Below, in pieces: positions 45,372 through 57,770 of a DNA stretch of 64,000 nt. The translations under genes were made by a program, and so were the position numbers. The notes beneath the pieces are model-generated. The model worked only from the letters and a program-made list of their open reading frames with translations, ran no database searches and was not told the origin of the DNA. Positions within the stretch are counted from its first letter, which is position 1. The number at the start of each line of letters is the position of its first letter. Source of the stretch: Medicago truncatula (Eukaryota; Streptophyta; Magnoliopsida; Fabales; Fabaceae); NCBI RefSeq assembly GCF_003473485.1, contig NC_053043.1, positions 6,582,001 through 6,646,000 on the forward strand, written 5' to 3'.

Positions 45372-45979
45372 TTTGTGGAATTTCATAATTATTCACCAAT
45401 AATATAAATAAATTACAGATATGCAATATTTGACCATTTTATCACACGTCCAAAAACACAGATGATAAAATATGACAGCATAGTCACATTAAGATGTGAT
45501 TAATAAAACCTGTTCACAGTCAATTATGAAATTACTTTATTTTACAAGTTTATAGTATTTTCCTCTTATATTATTTAAAATATCATTAAAAATGTTCTAG
45601 AAAATGATATGCTGACTCATTCTCAAAATTGACTACTATTGCAAAATATGTTAAAAATATTGTTAAATATATATCATAATTCAATTACAATTACAATTAC
45701 AGTTAATGACTGGACTATAACTAATATTTAGCCGTTTCAATGAATCTGAAATGTTCTAAAATGTCATTTCTGTATGGATTCATTTTTGTCACATTTGATC
45801 TGACCAATTGGCAGTTCTCCAGTAATGCATTAACACTGCATCTTTGGAAGTTGTCCAAGTCTTCAGCGCCACCATCAAAATGCACTTCCCATATATGTCC
45901 TCATAGTAATATGAGCTCTGTGTCATCATTTTTGGTTTGCTGAAATTGATTGTTATACTCGACCATCGAGAAGAACACC

Positions 45980-48900
45980 TCATTGCACATGAAAAGGTTT
46001 TCTGGGAGTAGGTGCTCGATTTTCCATTGATTGCAGTCTCTGTTTGAGATGAAAAACTTCAACCTATGCAGTCAAAAAAGATTGCAACATGTTTAAAAAA
46101 CCCAAGTATGGTGACAAAATATCAAACATTATATAATTCTTTATAAAAAAATGCAAATTTTGTGGTGTCTGAAAGTATACTTCGAAACAAATTATGCTAT
46201 TCAGAAGCACACATTCAAAAACATGCGTGATTTTTTAGAAGCAGCCCCCTACAACGAGTGGCAACATATTAAGAATTGAATAACAGTCACATAAACTCCC
46301 ACCACAAGCAGCACCTCAGATTCCTCACCCTTAACAACATAATTGATCATCTAAAACATAAAATTACTGGTTTACCAAAAACCTGGAGAAAAAAAAACTG
46401 GCATGTTTGGTTTTCACTTTCTCCTTTTACATATTTAATTACAAAAATTACCAATAACCAGTATTTTTGTTTTATTTTCAGTTTTCAAGATTTTGAACAT
46501 AAAAGTTGTTTTCACTATTTTATGTACAAAACTTTAAAAACAGGAAGGTAAAAAACAAATTGCCATTTTTGTAATTAAATTGAAAATTAAACTAAAAACA
46601 GCAAATATTTTCTGAAACCAAATACACAAATATAGAAATAGAGTTGTGATCAATCCTAGGATGTACCTGTAATTGGAATGCCCTGGCTCTTTCTCCTGCG
46701 AGAACTCCTCTTGTAGAGTGCAATTCCTGCTAAGTTAACACATTCAATATTAGCATTTTACAGGCATACAAATTATACCATAAAATGAAATGTCATATAT
46801 ACCTTTTGTGTATCATCTAAAACAGCCTTGAGAAAAGCCACGTCATGTTCAAGCCTTACATTGTCGGAGTGGACAATGTTAGATAGATTGTTGGCCTCTT
46901 CTTGAGCTAACTCTGCACCAACCAGCTTCTCTCTCAGTAATTCAATTTCCTGTAGTGTGTCAGCCATTGTTTTATCCATCTCTTGCTTGCTTTTAAAAGC
47001 AGATGCTAGATTTTTCTCGGCAGCTTCTTTGCTTGCTAATGAAGCTGCCAATTGTGCTTCCAGAATGCCAAATTTTGTTATCAGGGAGGAAACTTTAGTT
47101 TCATAGTAATTATATATATTTGAAGCAGTAGACAGTGATCCTGAATTAATGTTTTCAGGCAATGATCCGTGATCACTTTCCACCACGGGGTTTCCAAAAC
47201 CTAGATTTTTTCGAAAAGAATCCCCAGATGCCAAAACCTGTTCCTCCATATTGATTTTGGCTCCTCTTGTGTGCATCTGATGCCCAGGGTCATTTTGATT
47301 TGTTCTTTGATCTGCTGCCTGAAGTATATGTAGGAAGGCAGCATAAAAATGTTATTATGTTTTATACAGCGGTCAAAGATCGTTTAAATAGAGACTATAA
47401 TAAAGTATGTTTCATGAATCATGGAATGATTGGAAGAAAATAAGGGAATAACTAATAAGTACCTATAATAAAGGAAGATCTGAATTATAACAAAATGAAA
47501 TAAAATACACTCGTCGCCTGATTTTCCAACAATATATAAAAATTTGAAATTCGTTATTGTTTTATCACAAGTATTAGCACCAGGGTCACTTTTTTTGTCG
47601 ACAAAGGAGGGCTAAGCCCCTCATCAGGGTCACTTATCATCAAAGTAATTGGTTCCAATTTTTCATCATGGAATGTTGAAAATAACACATGACATATAGG
47701 CTTAGTTGCACTTTTAATGTCTATATTGCAGCTAATATGTGATTTTGATTCTGCAATACTTTTTTGGGAAAATTTGATCCCTCAATTTCTTTAATTGTTA
47801 CGAGCTACTACTATTCCTCTACTTGAAACTTTTGAATTCCCATTTTCTACCTGAAATCTTTGCAAATTGAACTGGTTAACTAGTTTTAAACATGCTTCCC
47901 CCGAAAGCTCACCAAAAACATTAAACTCTGCTCCTAAAAAGTCTCCACTTTTCCCTTCTTCAAATCCTAATCTCTCACAAACTCCTGCAATATTCATCAA
48001 CTTTTACCAACATCTAAAATTATTTTGTATCAAAATTTCATCATTAAAACCCAAATCCTAGGATAAAAATGAGTAATAGAAAAAAATTGATTGTAGGATT
48101 GTATCTACTTAACTTAGGAAATGAAGAAAACTAATTGGCAGAAAAATGTCGTGGAACCAAAATCGCATGTCCAATACAAAGGAACCAAGATCACAATCAA
48201 ACCTTAATATATATGAAATGGTTGAATATTTTGTAGTTGTTCAAGGATAAGTATTCAACCATCATAAATTAAAACCACATTAGAAGAAGAGTATCCAAAT
48301 TGTCCATGTGGTATTGTGTTTTGTATCAAAGCACATGGTTATGATTAAAAAGAACTTCTGTTTTACCTGAGGGAAAGAGCTTTCATCTTCCAAATGCCTG
48401 TCAATCCTATCGTCTTCATTGAATTCTTCATCATGATCAAATTGACTGTGTACGAATAGAGATTCTGACAGAGATTTCCTTTCAGAACCACGTTTAATTG
48501 CAGATGCTAGATTTTGTATAGCAACAGGGTCGATAAAACGTTGGGAAGAGTCATTTCTAAGTTGAGTGGAAGATGAATGTTTTTCAAGTATAGATCCTGG
48601 ACCTTTAGTACTAGTCGGTTGTCTTCTGGAAGCGGATTCATTTTTTTCTGTTTTCAACACTTCCACCTGTCACAGCCAAGAAAAATAAAATGTTAGAACT
48701 CAGAAGTTCGATGAAAAATAAACTCATAACAGTTACTTTATACATTTGTTAAACCTGATTTGATGCCTCTTTTTTGGATCCCCCAAATGCAACAAGAAAT
48801 TCCTTTTCCTTGTGCTGCACAAGGACCAGGCTAAAACCCTGCTAATACAACGGAAATCATAAGCATGCTATCAAAGCATATAAATAACATCTATAACGAC

Positions 48901-51900
48901 TACATACGATTTTCAGTTTATATGTTGAACAAAATTTCATATTTGAAAACTGAGGAAAATTAAATTCTAGCAAATGTTTTCATCAGTAAGATTAAAGTCA
49001 AAACATGTCTTATGAACTTCCATTTAACCAGCAGGCCAAATTGTGGGATTTTAGTACTAATTCCCACTACCTTGAACAAAATCTGAGTTATAAGTGCAAA
49101 AGACTAAATGGAATACATCGAGGAAAGTCATTGTTAAGTGTCAATGCATTACGGTCAATGAGTAAACAGTGTAATTAACAGCATGATACTAGCAATAGAT
49201 TAATGATACATAAACATGACAGGAAAAATAAAATGTTCACCTTGTTGGTAGTGATAGAAGAAGGAGGCGGTGCAATTTCTACGGACCATTCATTTTTTAG
49301 AATATCATATATCAAAGTCTCTCCATGTCCTGAAAGTATACAGGAAAGTTAAAATTTATAAGGAAATAGAATAAATTGAAGAGATAATAGCTCTATGCAT
49401 AAAAGGCATCATTCCAAATTTCCAATGATATTTGAACTTAAAATTTACTTCCTCAGATGAGAAAAACCTTGAAAACTTGTATGCTTATTGATATACAATC
49501 GTTTTCATTATTTCCCTTGTAGTTAGTGTTGAAAGAAAAAGTAAAGAAATGAAAGACATGGGCAAATTTTTGTTATATTAAAACATACGTTTTTTCCTGC
49601 TTCCACCACCTGTAATATACCACTTAGTGCCACATAAAACACCACAGCAACCAGCTCTTGGTGATGGATGGAAACCACGCACCTTTATTCTTGACCATGC
49701 CATCTGAAATAATTTTTTCATCAAATTATATAATAAATGAATATTTAATTTGAATATTGGAAATCAATAAGTTTCATCACGATATAACTATATGGAGAGC
49801 TCACACACCGTTTCAAAGTCGAGTGAATACAAATCGTTCAAGGTCTTAGATTTTGCAGCTCCTCCAAATATAAAAAGAATTTTACCATCATAAAGAGATG
49901 CCACGTGGTTGAATCTTGGAGAAGGTGCTGTTCCCCTGAAGTAATATAATCTTTCAGGAGGTAGTACGAGGGGAAAATAAGTGCAAATTAAATTTCAGAT
50001 GCATGGAAACATTTATATCATGTTGTTGTGAGTAGATAGTCCCGTCAAAATCCAAATTTTTAATTTCTAACCTTTTCTAAACAAAAAAATCATAAAAATT
50101 TCATGAAAACTTACGTGCAGTGAAGTGGAAGCCATGTTAAGGACTTGAGATCAAACATATGTAGATCATTCAGTTTCCTCCTTTTGCAATCTTCTCCCCC
50201 AAACAATATTAAAGTAGAGTTTGCCCTAACAGTTGTATGGCCGCTGCGAGCAATCTGCGAAGAACAAAACATTTGATCAGTACTGCCTATAGAGACTTAA
50301 ATGAAAGAAATTAAATTATGACATGTTGATGGTCCATGTAATAATTTTATTTTTTTTTATCTTCTTTGTTTGCAATTGTTTAGTTTCATGTCTGCCTGAC
50401 TGCTTAGCTAATCAAATCAGGTGTGAGAACCAAACCTTCTTCATGCATGTAAATATCAATGAATCAAGAACAAAAGTTGTTAGATGATACATCCATTAGG
50501 TAAAACTCAATGACTAACAATCAATTGCGTAACATATTTAATTTGAAAGAGAATTATTATGGTTAAGAAAGATGAAAAAAGTAACATAGGCTAACAATTG
50601 TGTTTCACATACACCACAAAATCAATATTTATACGATGAAAGTAATAAATGTAAGGATACAATTCCTCAATTATAATATTTACGTACATGAGACACCAAG
50701 CATAGACATAACAATACATGTTTCAATAATGACCAAGATCCATGATATATTAACTATTCTGATAGGAAGTGATGTGTAAAATGCAATCCAATATAGCACA
50801 TGTCCTCATATTTAGATTGTGAAAATGCACATAAACAATCCACAAAATCAACTTTCAATAAAACAGGAATTTTTATTTTCAATATTCCTACCGGTATGTC
50901 TCCCTTTGCTTCAATGAGTGACCAGCACTCGGTCTCTGTGTCAAACGCCCATACTATAAAAAGCCAAAAATAACAATTAGAAGAACTCCACAACATGAAT
51001 CAGGACAAAGCTATTACATTTGCAAATGACATGGGGTTGAACCAGATATTTTGTCGATTCCTGAGTCTGTTTTCCCTCCAATGAGGAGTGCCTTTTGCCC
51101 CCAAGAAACCTGGTGTCAAATTATTATCAAGCATGAGAGAATTAAAATAGGATTACATTGAATAATAGTATGAATCTAAAACAGCAAACCATTAAAAGAT
51201 ATGCACTTAAATCAGGGAAGTATAACAACATAGAAGGGAAGCTCAGCTATAAGAGTCATAACAACAGCCCTAAATTCTCCATTTTCCTCCTAGATACGTT
51301 TGTATTTGAAAATTTTAACTGCATCTGGCGAATACTCGGATTTTTAAGTGTAGAAAAATGTCTTTTCCATTTCCATTTTTCTTGTATATCTCTTAGAAAG
51401 CTCTTGATAAAATTTCTCTTCAAAATTTAAGATCATATAATGTTAATATCATAAAAAAAAATATTGATTATTTATCCTCTTTTTTCTGGTTGACTCGGGT
51501 AGCTTTCACCAAAACTCATCGTTATGCCAGTCATCAATTGTATGAAGTGCATACAAGGACCAAAAGAAAAAAATATATTAAAAGTCACATAAATCACAGT
51601 TGAATGCAACAACTATAGATAGAAACCATATATGAGAACAACAGGACACTCAAAAAATAGATTTTTCTAGTTGCCTAAATTTCTGTAGAACTTCCTTTCT
51701 CTCCATATAAAAAAAAAAAAAAAGAATATTTTTTCCAAGACAAAGAATCATATAACACCATGTGAGGCATCAACATGAAAAGGCTGCTCTTAAAATATAC
51801 TTATTGGAAACCTATTGTCAGTTCTGAATAAAATTTGATTGGCTGCATTAGTAAGCATCTCATTTGTAGCAGCCTCAATTTACTAAGGGTGGATTTCAGG

Positions 51901-53205
51901 AACTTTTCATCTAAACAGACATGTTATTTCATGTCTATGATGAGAGCATCATGTCATTATTAAGGTCACTTGGAAGAAAATAATTAAACATGTCTGAATG
52001 CTGACAATTATTGACAAAAGCATATATTATATACCAAACTATGACCCTTGCAGGCTGGAATCTGTAACGGAAGACTACTTGGTGACAGGTATAGCTTAGA
52101 TGACACCGTGGTCCATGAAAATGTGTCAAAATTTAGAACCTGCCAATAAAAGGAATAGTATGTTGATGTGATTAACCAGCAACCAAATAATTAGTCAATA
52201 TTAATGCTCGTATAGAAACGACAATCTCTCAATCATAAATTTTCCAATTCCAAAACTAGAAATGTTCCCTCACTCACCTGCACATCGTCTAACAATCCAT
52301 TTCCAGATTCACCACCAACCACTATCATCTTATTCTCAATGACACAAGCTGCATGCTATTCCAATGAATAACAAACCAGTAGTCAGTCCTTAACAATAAC
52401 AGCTCATAACATTTCTACAAATTATGACATATGACGAAGACCCTATTTGGATAAACAACTGAATTCAGTGTTTATAGCATAAGAGCTTATCATATAAGTG
52501 CTTTCAAGCGATTTCTATTACAAAAGACAAAAAAATCAAACTTTTTTCATATAACCTATAAGAAGTTTTCAGAAGCTATCCTGGAGAGCTTATAGATATG
52601 TCATAAGTTGTTTCCATAAGCTCTTTTGAACGGTCACAGAAGCGTTTATGCCCGTAGATAAACTCAAATAAGTCAATTCAAACAGACAACAAATATAAAA
52701 TTAAACAAAACATTCCTATAATTACATACATAGGATCTAGGAGTAGGCTTATCCCCGGCAATTGACAAGACCATCCAATTCTCTGAACTACCTGATGCAC
52801 AGTTACTTATCTCAGGTCCAGTAGAAGTGAATTGGCAATCAATTTCCTCAGAATGACCACTTGACCCTTCAACTCCATCATCCTAAAAGAAGCTAAAAAC
52901 TTAGTAATAACCACACTCACTGTTTCAAATTCAATTTCACACAAAGAATGAGCTGAAAAAGCTTACATTGGAGTTTGCATTTCGTTTAGGGTGCCTAAGA
53001 GGACTTCTAGTTCCTTGAGTAGTGTCAGAAAGCTGAACTTTCTTCACTCTACAAAAACAATAACACAGTGAAAACAAGCATCAATAAATAGACTTAAAAC
53101 TTCAAAGAAACAATTGAAATTTCTGGCGAACAAAAAAGAAAAGGAATTGTACTATATATATCTTAACCTGCCAAGTTTCTTGTGTTTACGAGAGAATCCG
53201 AACAT
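45980..53205 (-). CDS. Kelch-repeat protein with C-terminal coiled coil, 16 exons
   Basis: Exons: 53205-53168, 53048-52967, 52882-52730, 52355-52278, 52139-52035, 51109-51043, 50953-50892, 50254-50115, 49935-49809, 49703-49589, 49329-49241, 48838-48755, 48666-48367, 47318-46803, 46726-46667, 46063-45980; 699 residues. Residues 1-70 are basic then Ser-rich (MFGFSRKHKKLGR). Six kelch blades follow between about 80 and 370, each with a GG pair (VVGGES, LIGGKT, LFGGED, IFGGAA, ITGGGS, AFGGSK). A polar linker is at 381-540 and a long coiled coil at about 540-690 (AAEKNLASAFKSKQEMDKTM). The layout is like the kelch/coiled-coil part of plant ACBP4/5-type or Rab9-effector-like proteins, but there is no acyl-CoA-binding domain. 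Function is not assigned; a cytosolic scaffold is plausible. The exon 6 donor (CTG|GTTCAA) is weak but required by the frame. A 5' UTR intron is likely at 53480-53250. Confidence 0.9.
47319..48366 (-). other. Intron 13 of the kelch gene, with unexplained open frame
   Basis: A 1.05-kb intron. On the minus strand 48000-47791 is open for 69 codons from ATG (MMNIAGVCERLGFEEGKSGD), GC-richer than the rest. It is not joined by usable splice sites that I can see, and I do not recognise it. It could be a captured fragment or an alternative exon. Confidence 0.3.
52439..52687 (+). mobile_element. Intronic repeat in kelch gene (same family as APC7 introns)
   Basis: Starts GACCCTATTTGGATAAACAA and ends AAGTCAATTCAAACAGAC, with TCATAAGTTGTTTCCATAAG inside, matching 38063-38312 and 38980-39240. 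It lies in intron 3. Confidence 0.7.
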
Positions 53206-53249
53206 CTTTACTCTTCTTGTTCAAAAGCTCAAATCAGAGGTAGCTTCAA

Positions 53250-53480
53250 CTACATGAAATGAAACACATCATATGAAAAATCACACTTTAGTGAAGAAGA
53301 AACAAACCCAACAAACAAAACACACAAAAGGGTGGCTAGTTATGGCTACATTATCATCAAAGATTGTAACTTGTCATTAGCCCAGAAAATGAATACTACT
53401 AAACACGGCAAAAACAAAGTCAACACTAAAAATGGAAGTAGAAAACAACAACATTGTTAGTTAGTGACAAGGAATCTCAC
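53250..53480 (-). other. Probable 5' UTR intron of kelch gene
   Basis: On the minus strand, TTCTCG|GTGAGATT at 53480 is a good donor and TTCATGTAG|TTGAAG at 53250 a good acceptor. The start codon lies 44 bp further on. Inferred from splice signals only. Confidence 0.5.
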
Positions 53481-55730
53481 CGAGAAAGTTGATGATGTTT
53501 GGTTAGTAAGAAAATTGTTGGGAAACAAAAAACACGGAAATAGAAACGGCACCGAATAGAGAGAGGTGTGTTGAAAATCCCAAGTCCCAGCAATGGAATC
53601 AGAGAGCAGTTAAAACATTGAGATTCGTTGTAGTACAACTAGAACCTCTTTTTGTTACCGTTGTTAGTTCCTAGTTACCCTTTTTTTAGGGACCTAGTTA
53701 CCCTCTCTTGATCGGGTAAATAGTTATTTTTGGTTAGGCAACTTACGGTCACAATAATCGGTATTTGATTGTACATTTCGTTAATCATAGTCATAATATT
53801 GACTGTCATTTTTTTTTTTTATAGAGATCATACGACAATAAATAATTATAGAGATTGATATGACATTAAATAAGTATATTGAAATCTGATATGACAATAT
53901 TATTAACGTATCATTTTAACATCAGAGTATGTTTTGACTAACTTAATACACAATCAAAATTATTTTAAAATTTGGATACAATGAAGAACTATTAGATCAT
54001 CTTCAATGGAAGGGTCTTAAACATTTAAGACTCGATGATTGTTAGGTACCCCATTTGGGAGAAATTTTTTCAAGAGTCTTATAAAATTCGGAGTCTCACT
54101 TAAGACTCTAATCATAAGTGGGATTCACATTTTTTTTAATATTAAAAATTGAAATGTAATGATATAAAGTTATTGATAGTTGTTCTCATTTAAAAAATTT
54201 GTATGAGATGCTAAGTTGGAAGGATTAAATGGTTATTAAAATTAGGATCTTGTTAACAAATGTCTTAAGGATATTGTTTAAGGAACCCATAAAAAAAAAT
54301 TATATTTTAAAAATATAAATCAAACACTTATTGAAATTATAACCGCACAATTTACAATACAAAAAGTTACTTTTATATGCTTAAACAATAAGGACATTGT
54401 TAACATTTTTCCATGACCTTGTAATAAGACATGATTATTCACAAATATAGTTATAGTTAACCATGTTTAATTAAGGTGTGGTTTCCATGTGCATTGATGG
54501 CTGTGTGTGTGTGACAGTGTGGGGCTCTGCATGAATACATGCATAAGTGGGACCAGCCAGGTGTCTCGTCGGTACTTGAGTTATTGGGTCAGAGGGAAAA
54601 CATCAAAATATGTGGGTAACACCGACCCCACGTGGGGGTGAGTGAGAGTGATGCCTAGAGGAGTAAAGGGATGGAAAGCTGTTGCAGAACAAGCTAGCCC
54701 TTTTTCCTCTGTGAAGCTGTTGCAAAACTCGTCGTCTGTTGATTGATTCATGGAGAAACCTATCTCTTTTTGTTCTTTTACCCCCTTCAATGTCATCACA
54801 ATCACAAGAACCGTCAAAATGGGTGAGGCCTATTTGCCTATAATTTGTTAGAGAGAGTTACCTTACACTACCAACTTTTACGTATGTCCTCCTTTCAAAG
54901 AAAAAAAACTTTTCATATGTCCTATCTACAATCAATGACGGATCTTGACCAAAATGTTAGGGGGAACCGCAAATACTAACTAATTTAAGGGAACACTAAC
55001 TAAAATATTATAATTAAAATTCATAAGAGCCTTATATAATTTTAGTAAACATTCAGAATAACATTAACACAAACAAAAATGAAATATCCATCAAAGGAGA
55101 CAGTTTCCGGTAAAAAAATTGATTAGGCTTTTAGTACCATTTGTTGCACTGAGCTTTTAGAACCATTTCCAAATAATAATCGTAAGAAAGAAAAAAAAAA
55201 AAAAAAAAAGAGAGAAATAATTAATTTATAACTATGGCTATTTGAGAAGTGTGAAAAGAAGTTATGTCGTCTTCTTCACCCCCTCTCTCCAAAGTCCAAA
55301 CCCTTAAACCATTCTCAATCAATTTTTTATTTTATTTTCTTAATTGATTTGAATATACAACAATTTCTCAATCAATTTTCCCCATTTTACATTATCATTA
55401 TCTTCTGCCCCAATTTTTGTTTCTTCCATTCAGTCCAATAATTTTTTACCCCTTTCGTCTTCTTCATCTGTTGTCCAACCCCATCTCTAACTCAGATCTC
55501 AACTGGGGCTTTCCAGATAACTAAAGGTATCACTGTATTCTTTCTCATCAAAGGCCATGGAAATTCAAAAAAGAGAAAACACGAGAGATACAGGAAGGAA
55601 ATGAATCGAGATTCGAATCGGCGCCAACATGGATATGGAAATTTGAGATCATTCTGTGTGGACGGTTAATGAAATGAAGGTGCCTTGAGGGAGAAGTGGT
55701 CAGCCATAGAAGATGATAGTGCAGTGGCAG

Positions 55731-55776
<46 letters not shown>

Positions 55777-56029
55777 TGGGGGGAGCCATGGCTACCTCCC
55801 GCTGTTTTGGATTATATAATTAAAAAGATGTGAAAAACATATTAAAAACACAATTTCTGTCCTAAAATATTTATATAATTTGAAACACATGTTAAGGGTG
55901 GGAAAAATAAACATTCAATTTGTTATGATGGATCTAGGCGGTAAAAAAATAAACTCGAGGACAATTGGACATTTTTGGTCCCATTCCATTACAATCATTT
56001 TATTTGGATGTATTTTCACCATTCTAAAT
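53481..56029. other. Intergenic, kelch promoter side and spacer
   Basis: Probable kelch 5' UTR and promoter to about 53800. Beyond that it is AT-rich with no gene seen. 55200-55560 holds pyrimidine-rich sequence without a frame. Confidence 0.45.
55735..55772. repeat. (TA)n microsatellite
   Basis: A dinucleotide run of about 38 bp following TATG. Confidence 0.9.
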
Positions 56030-57770
56030 TTAAGTGTTTTTTATGTTTAAAAAATTTCTGATATATGTTGAAGCTCAATTTCAAGTAAGCGTTAAAAAAA
56101 ATCGTTTAGACTCTCGTGGTGAATACATGTCTCATGAGTTTCATGATTACCTTCAACCAAAAGGCGTCTTGTCCATATACCCCTCAATAATATGGGATGG
56201 CAGTATGCGAGAGTCGCTATTTACTTAAGTGACACACATCTTACTCTACCAAGCTTTTGGATGTGTGTGTTTTGTTCACTTACCTCCGATTGAAAAACAT
56301 AAACTTAAAACATAGCATGAGAGTACAATCACTCTCATAAGGATTTTGTATGTTAAGATGTCTCTAACCATCACTTTCATATTTTTATGAATGTGATATT
56401 TTTTTTATAATCAATTTATTTGTTCATATTCTCAAATTTTCTATGAATCCATAGAACGTCGTAAACTAGGAAATGTATATGTTGAACAACATAGGCAACA
56501 CGTTCCCACCCCTTTTTCAACATTAATCGGTCACTTATTCCTCTATCAGTTGAACCAAGACGTTCTATGGATTCATGTTGCTCAAGTGTGGTATGAAATG
56601 CTCCATTCCACTCTACTTTGGTTCTCCTTTATTCAGAGTAAACATGACTCCTCATTTTTTTGGCTAAACATTTATGAGCATTGTTCTTTTCCTTCTTTAT
56701 GTTGATGACATATATCAAGTAAGCCACATGATTTCTATGATTAGCCTTCAAATCAGTTCATGCACTCTCCTTGTCATTTTTACTTAGCAGCAATTCAATC
56801 TATAATTTGCTACTTGAAAGTTACCTTTCAGCAAGTATATTATTTCTTGTTGGAAAAACTCCTAAATTGATTGCTTATAGTGATGCTGTTAGAATTTCTT
56901 CTAATATTTTGTGGGCTGCAATCAATTGTTGATTTTGGTTTTAATAAAAACGGACTGATGTTGTGATCCATTTGATGATGCTTAGGCCCTAATAAAAGTG
57001 ATCGATAAATAATGGGCTTTTGGGCACTTAATCTGATTTGTGTAGAAACATAGTGTAGGCCCAGACACTAGGCCCATGATGGGTGGTACCTAGGGTTGCA
57101 CGATTATAAATAGAGAGGCTAGGTCCCCTTTGCCATCACCCTGACTATTCTGCTCATTAGTGGTTTGCCCCATCGAAAACCCTAAGTCTGGAGCATGTGA
57201 AAGGCAAATGAAGACTTTTTTCTCAAATCTCGGCGAGTTCGGTGGTCATGGTTTCCAAGTAAGTGTGTTATAATTCCATATAATAACTTGATCATGTTAT
57301 TTAATTCTTATAGATGCTTCTTGGATCAGGTGTCTTGACACTCGTCGATATGTCATTGGTTAGTGTAAGTTTCTTGGATCACCGTTGATCTCATGGATAA
57401 GTAAGAAGCAAGAAATAGTGTCCAAATCATCTACTAAATTTGAGTATCGTGTCATGTTCGTCGCTTGTTATGAGATTATTTGGCTTTGTGGTCTTTTGGA
57501 TGAACTTCGATTTTCTCAATAAGAGTCAATGCCTTTTCATGTTGACAATACATGTGTTATTCAAATTGTTGCAAATCCTATTTTTCATGAACGTACAAAA
57601 TACATTAAAGTGGATGTCATTTTACTTGGAAGGTTTATGACAATCATGTTATCTCTCTACCTCATGTCGACACCCAATTTTTAAGTTGTAGATATTCTTA
57701 TCAAAGTTGTACCTCGTCTAGGTCATAAGTTTCTTGTTAGCTAATTGATGCTTCTTGATAAATGAAGCAT
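56030..57770 (+). pseudogene. Decayed Copia retrotransposon (integrase to RNase H)
   Basis: Pieces appear in the Copia order. Integrase at 56034-56225 (VEAQFQVSVKKNRLDSRGEY, then MSHEF). Reverse transcriptase around 56560-56720 with the catalytic YVDD inside LYVDDI at 56695-56712. RNase H begins at LIAYSDA (56868-56886), is interrupted by a solo LTR, and resumes at 57313 with DASWIRCLDTRRYVIG, ISWISKKQEIVSKSSTKFEY, ESMPFHVDNTCVIQIVANP and FHERTKYIKVDV. Many stops, frameshifts and internal deletions remove any coding ability. No flanking LTRs were identified. Confidence 0.82.
56887..57312 (+). mobile_element. Solo LTR nested in the Copia RNase H
   Basis: A 426-bp insertion between two halves of an RNase H codon run. 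It starts TGTTAGAATT and ends AATTCTTATA, near-inverted ends of the LTR type (TG...CA with the last C changed to T). The 5-bp duplication GATGC is at 56882-56886 and 57313-57317. TATAAATAGAGAGGC at about 57105 is a likely LTR TATA box. No internal retroelement sequence remains. Confidence 0.8.
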
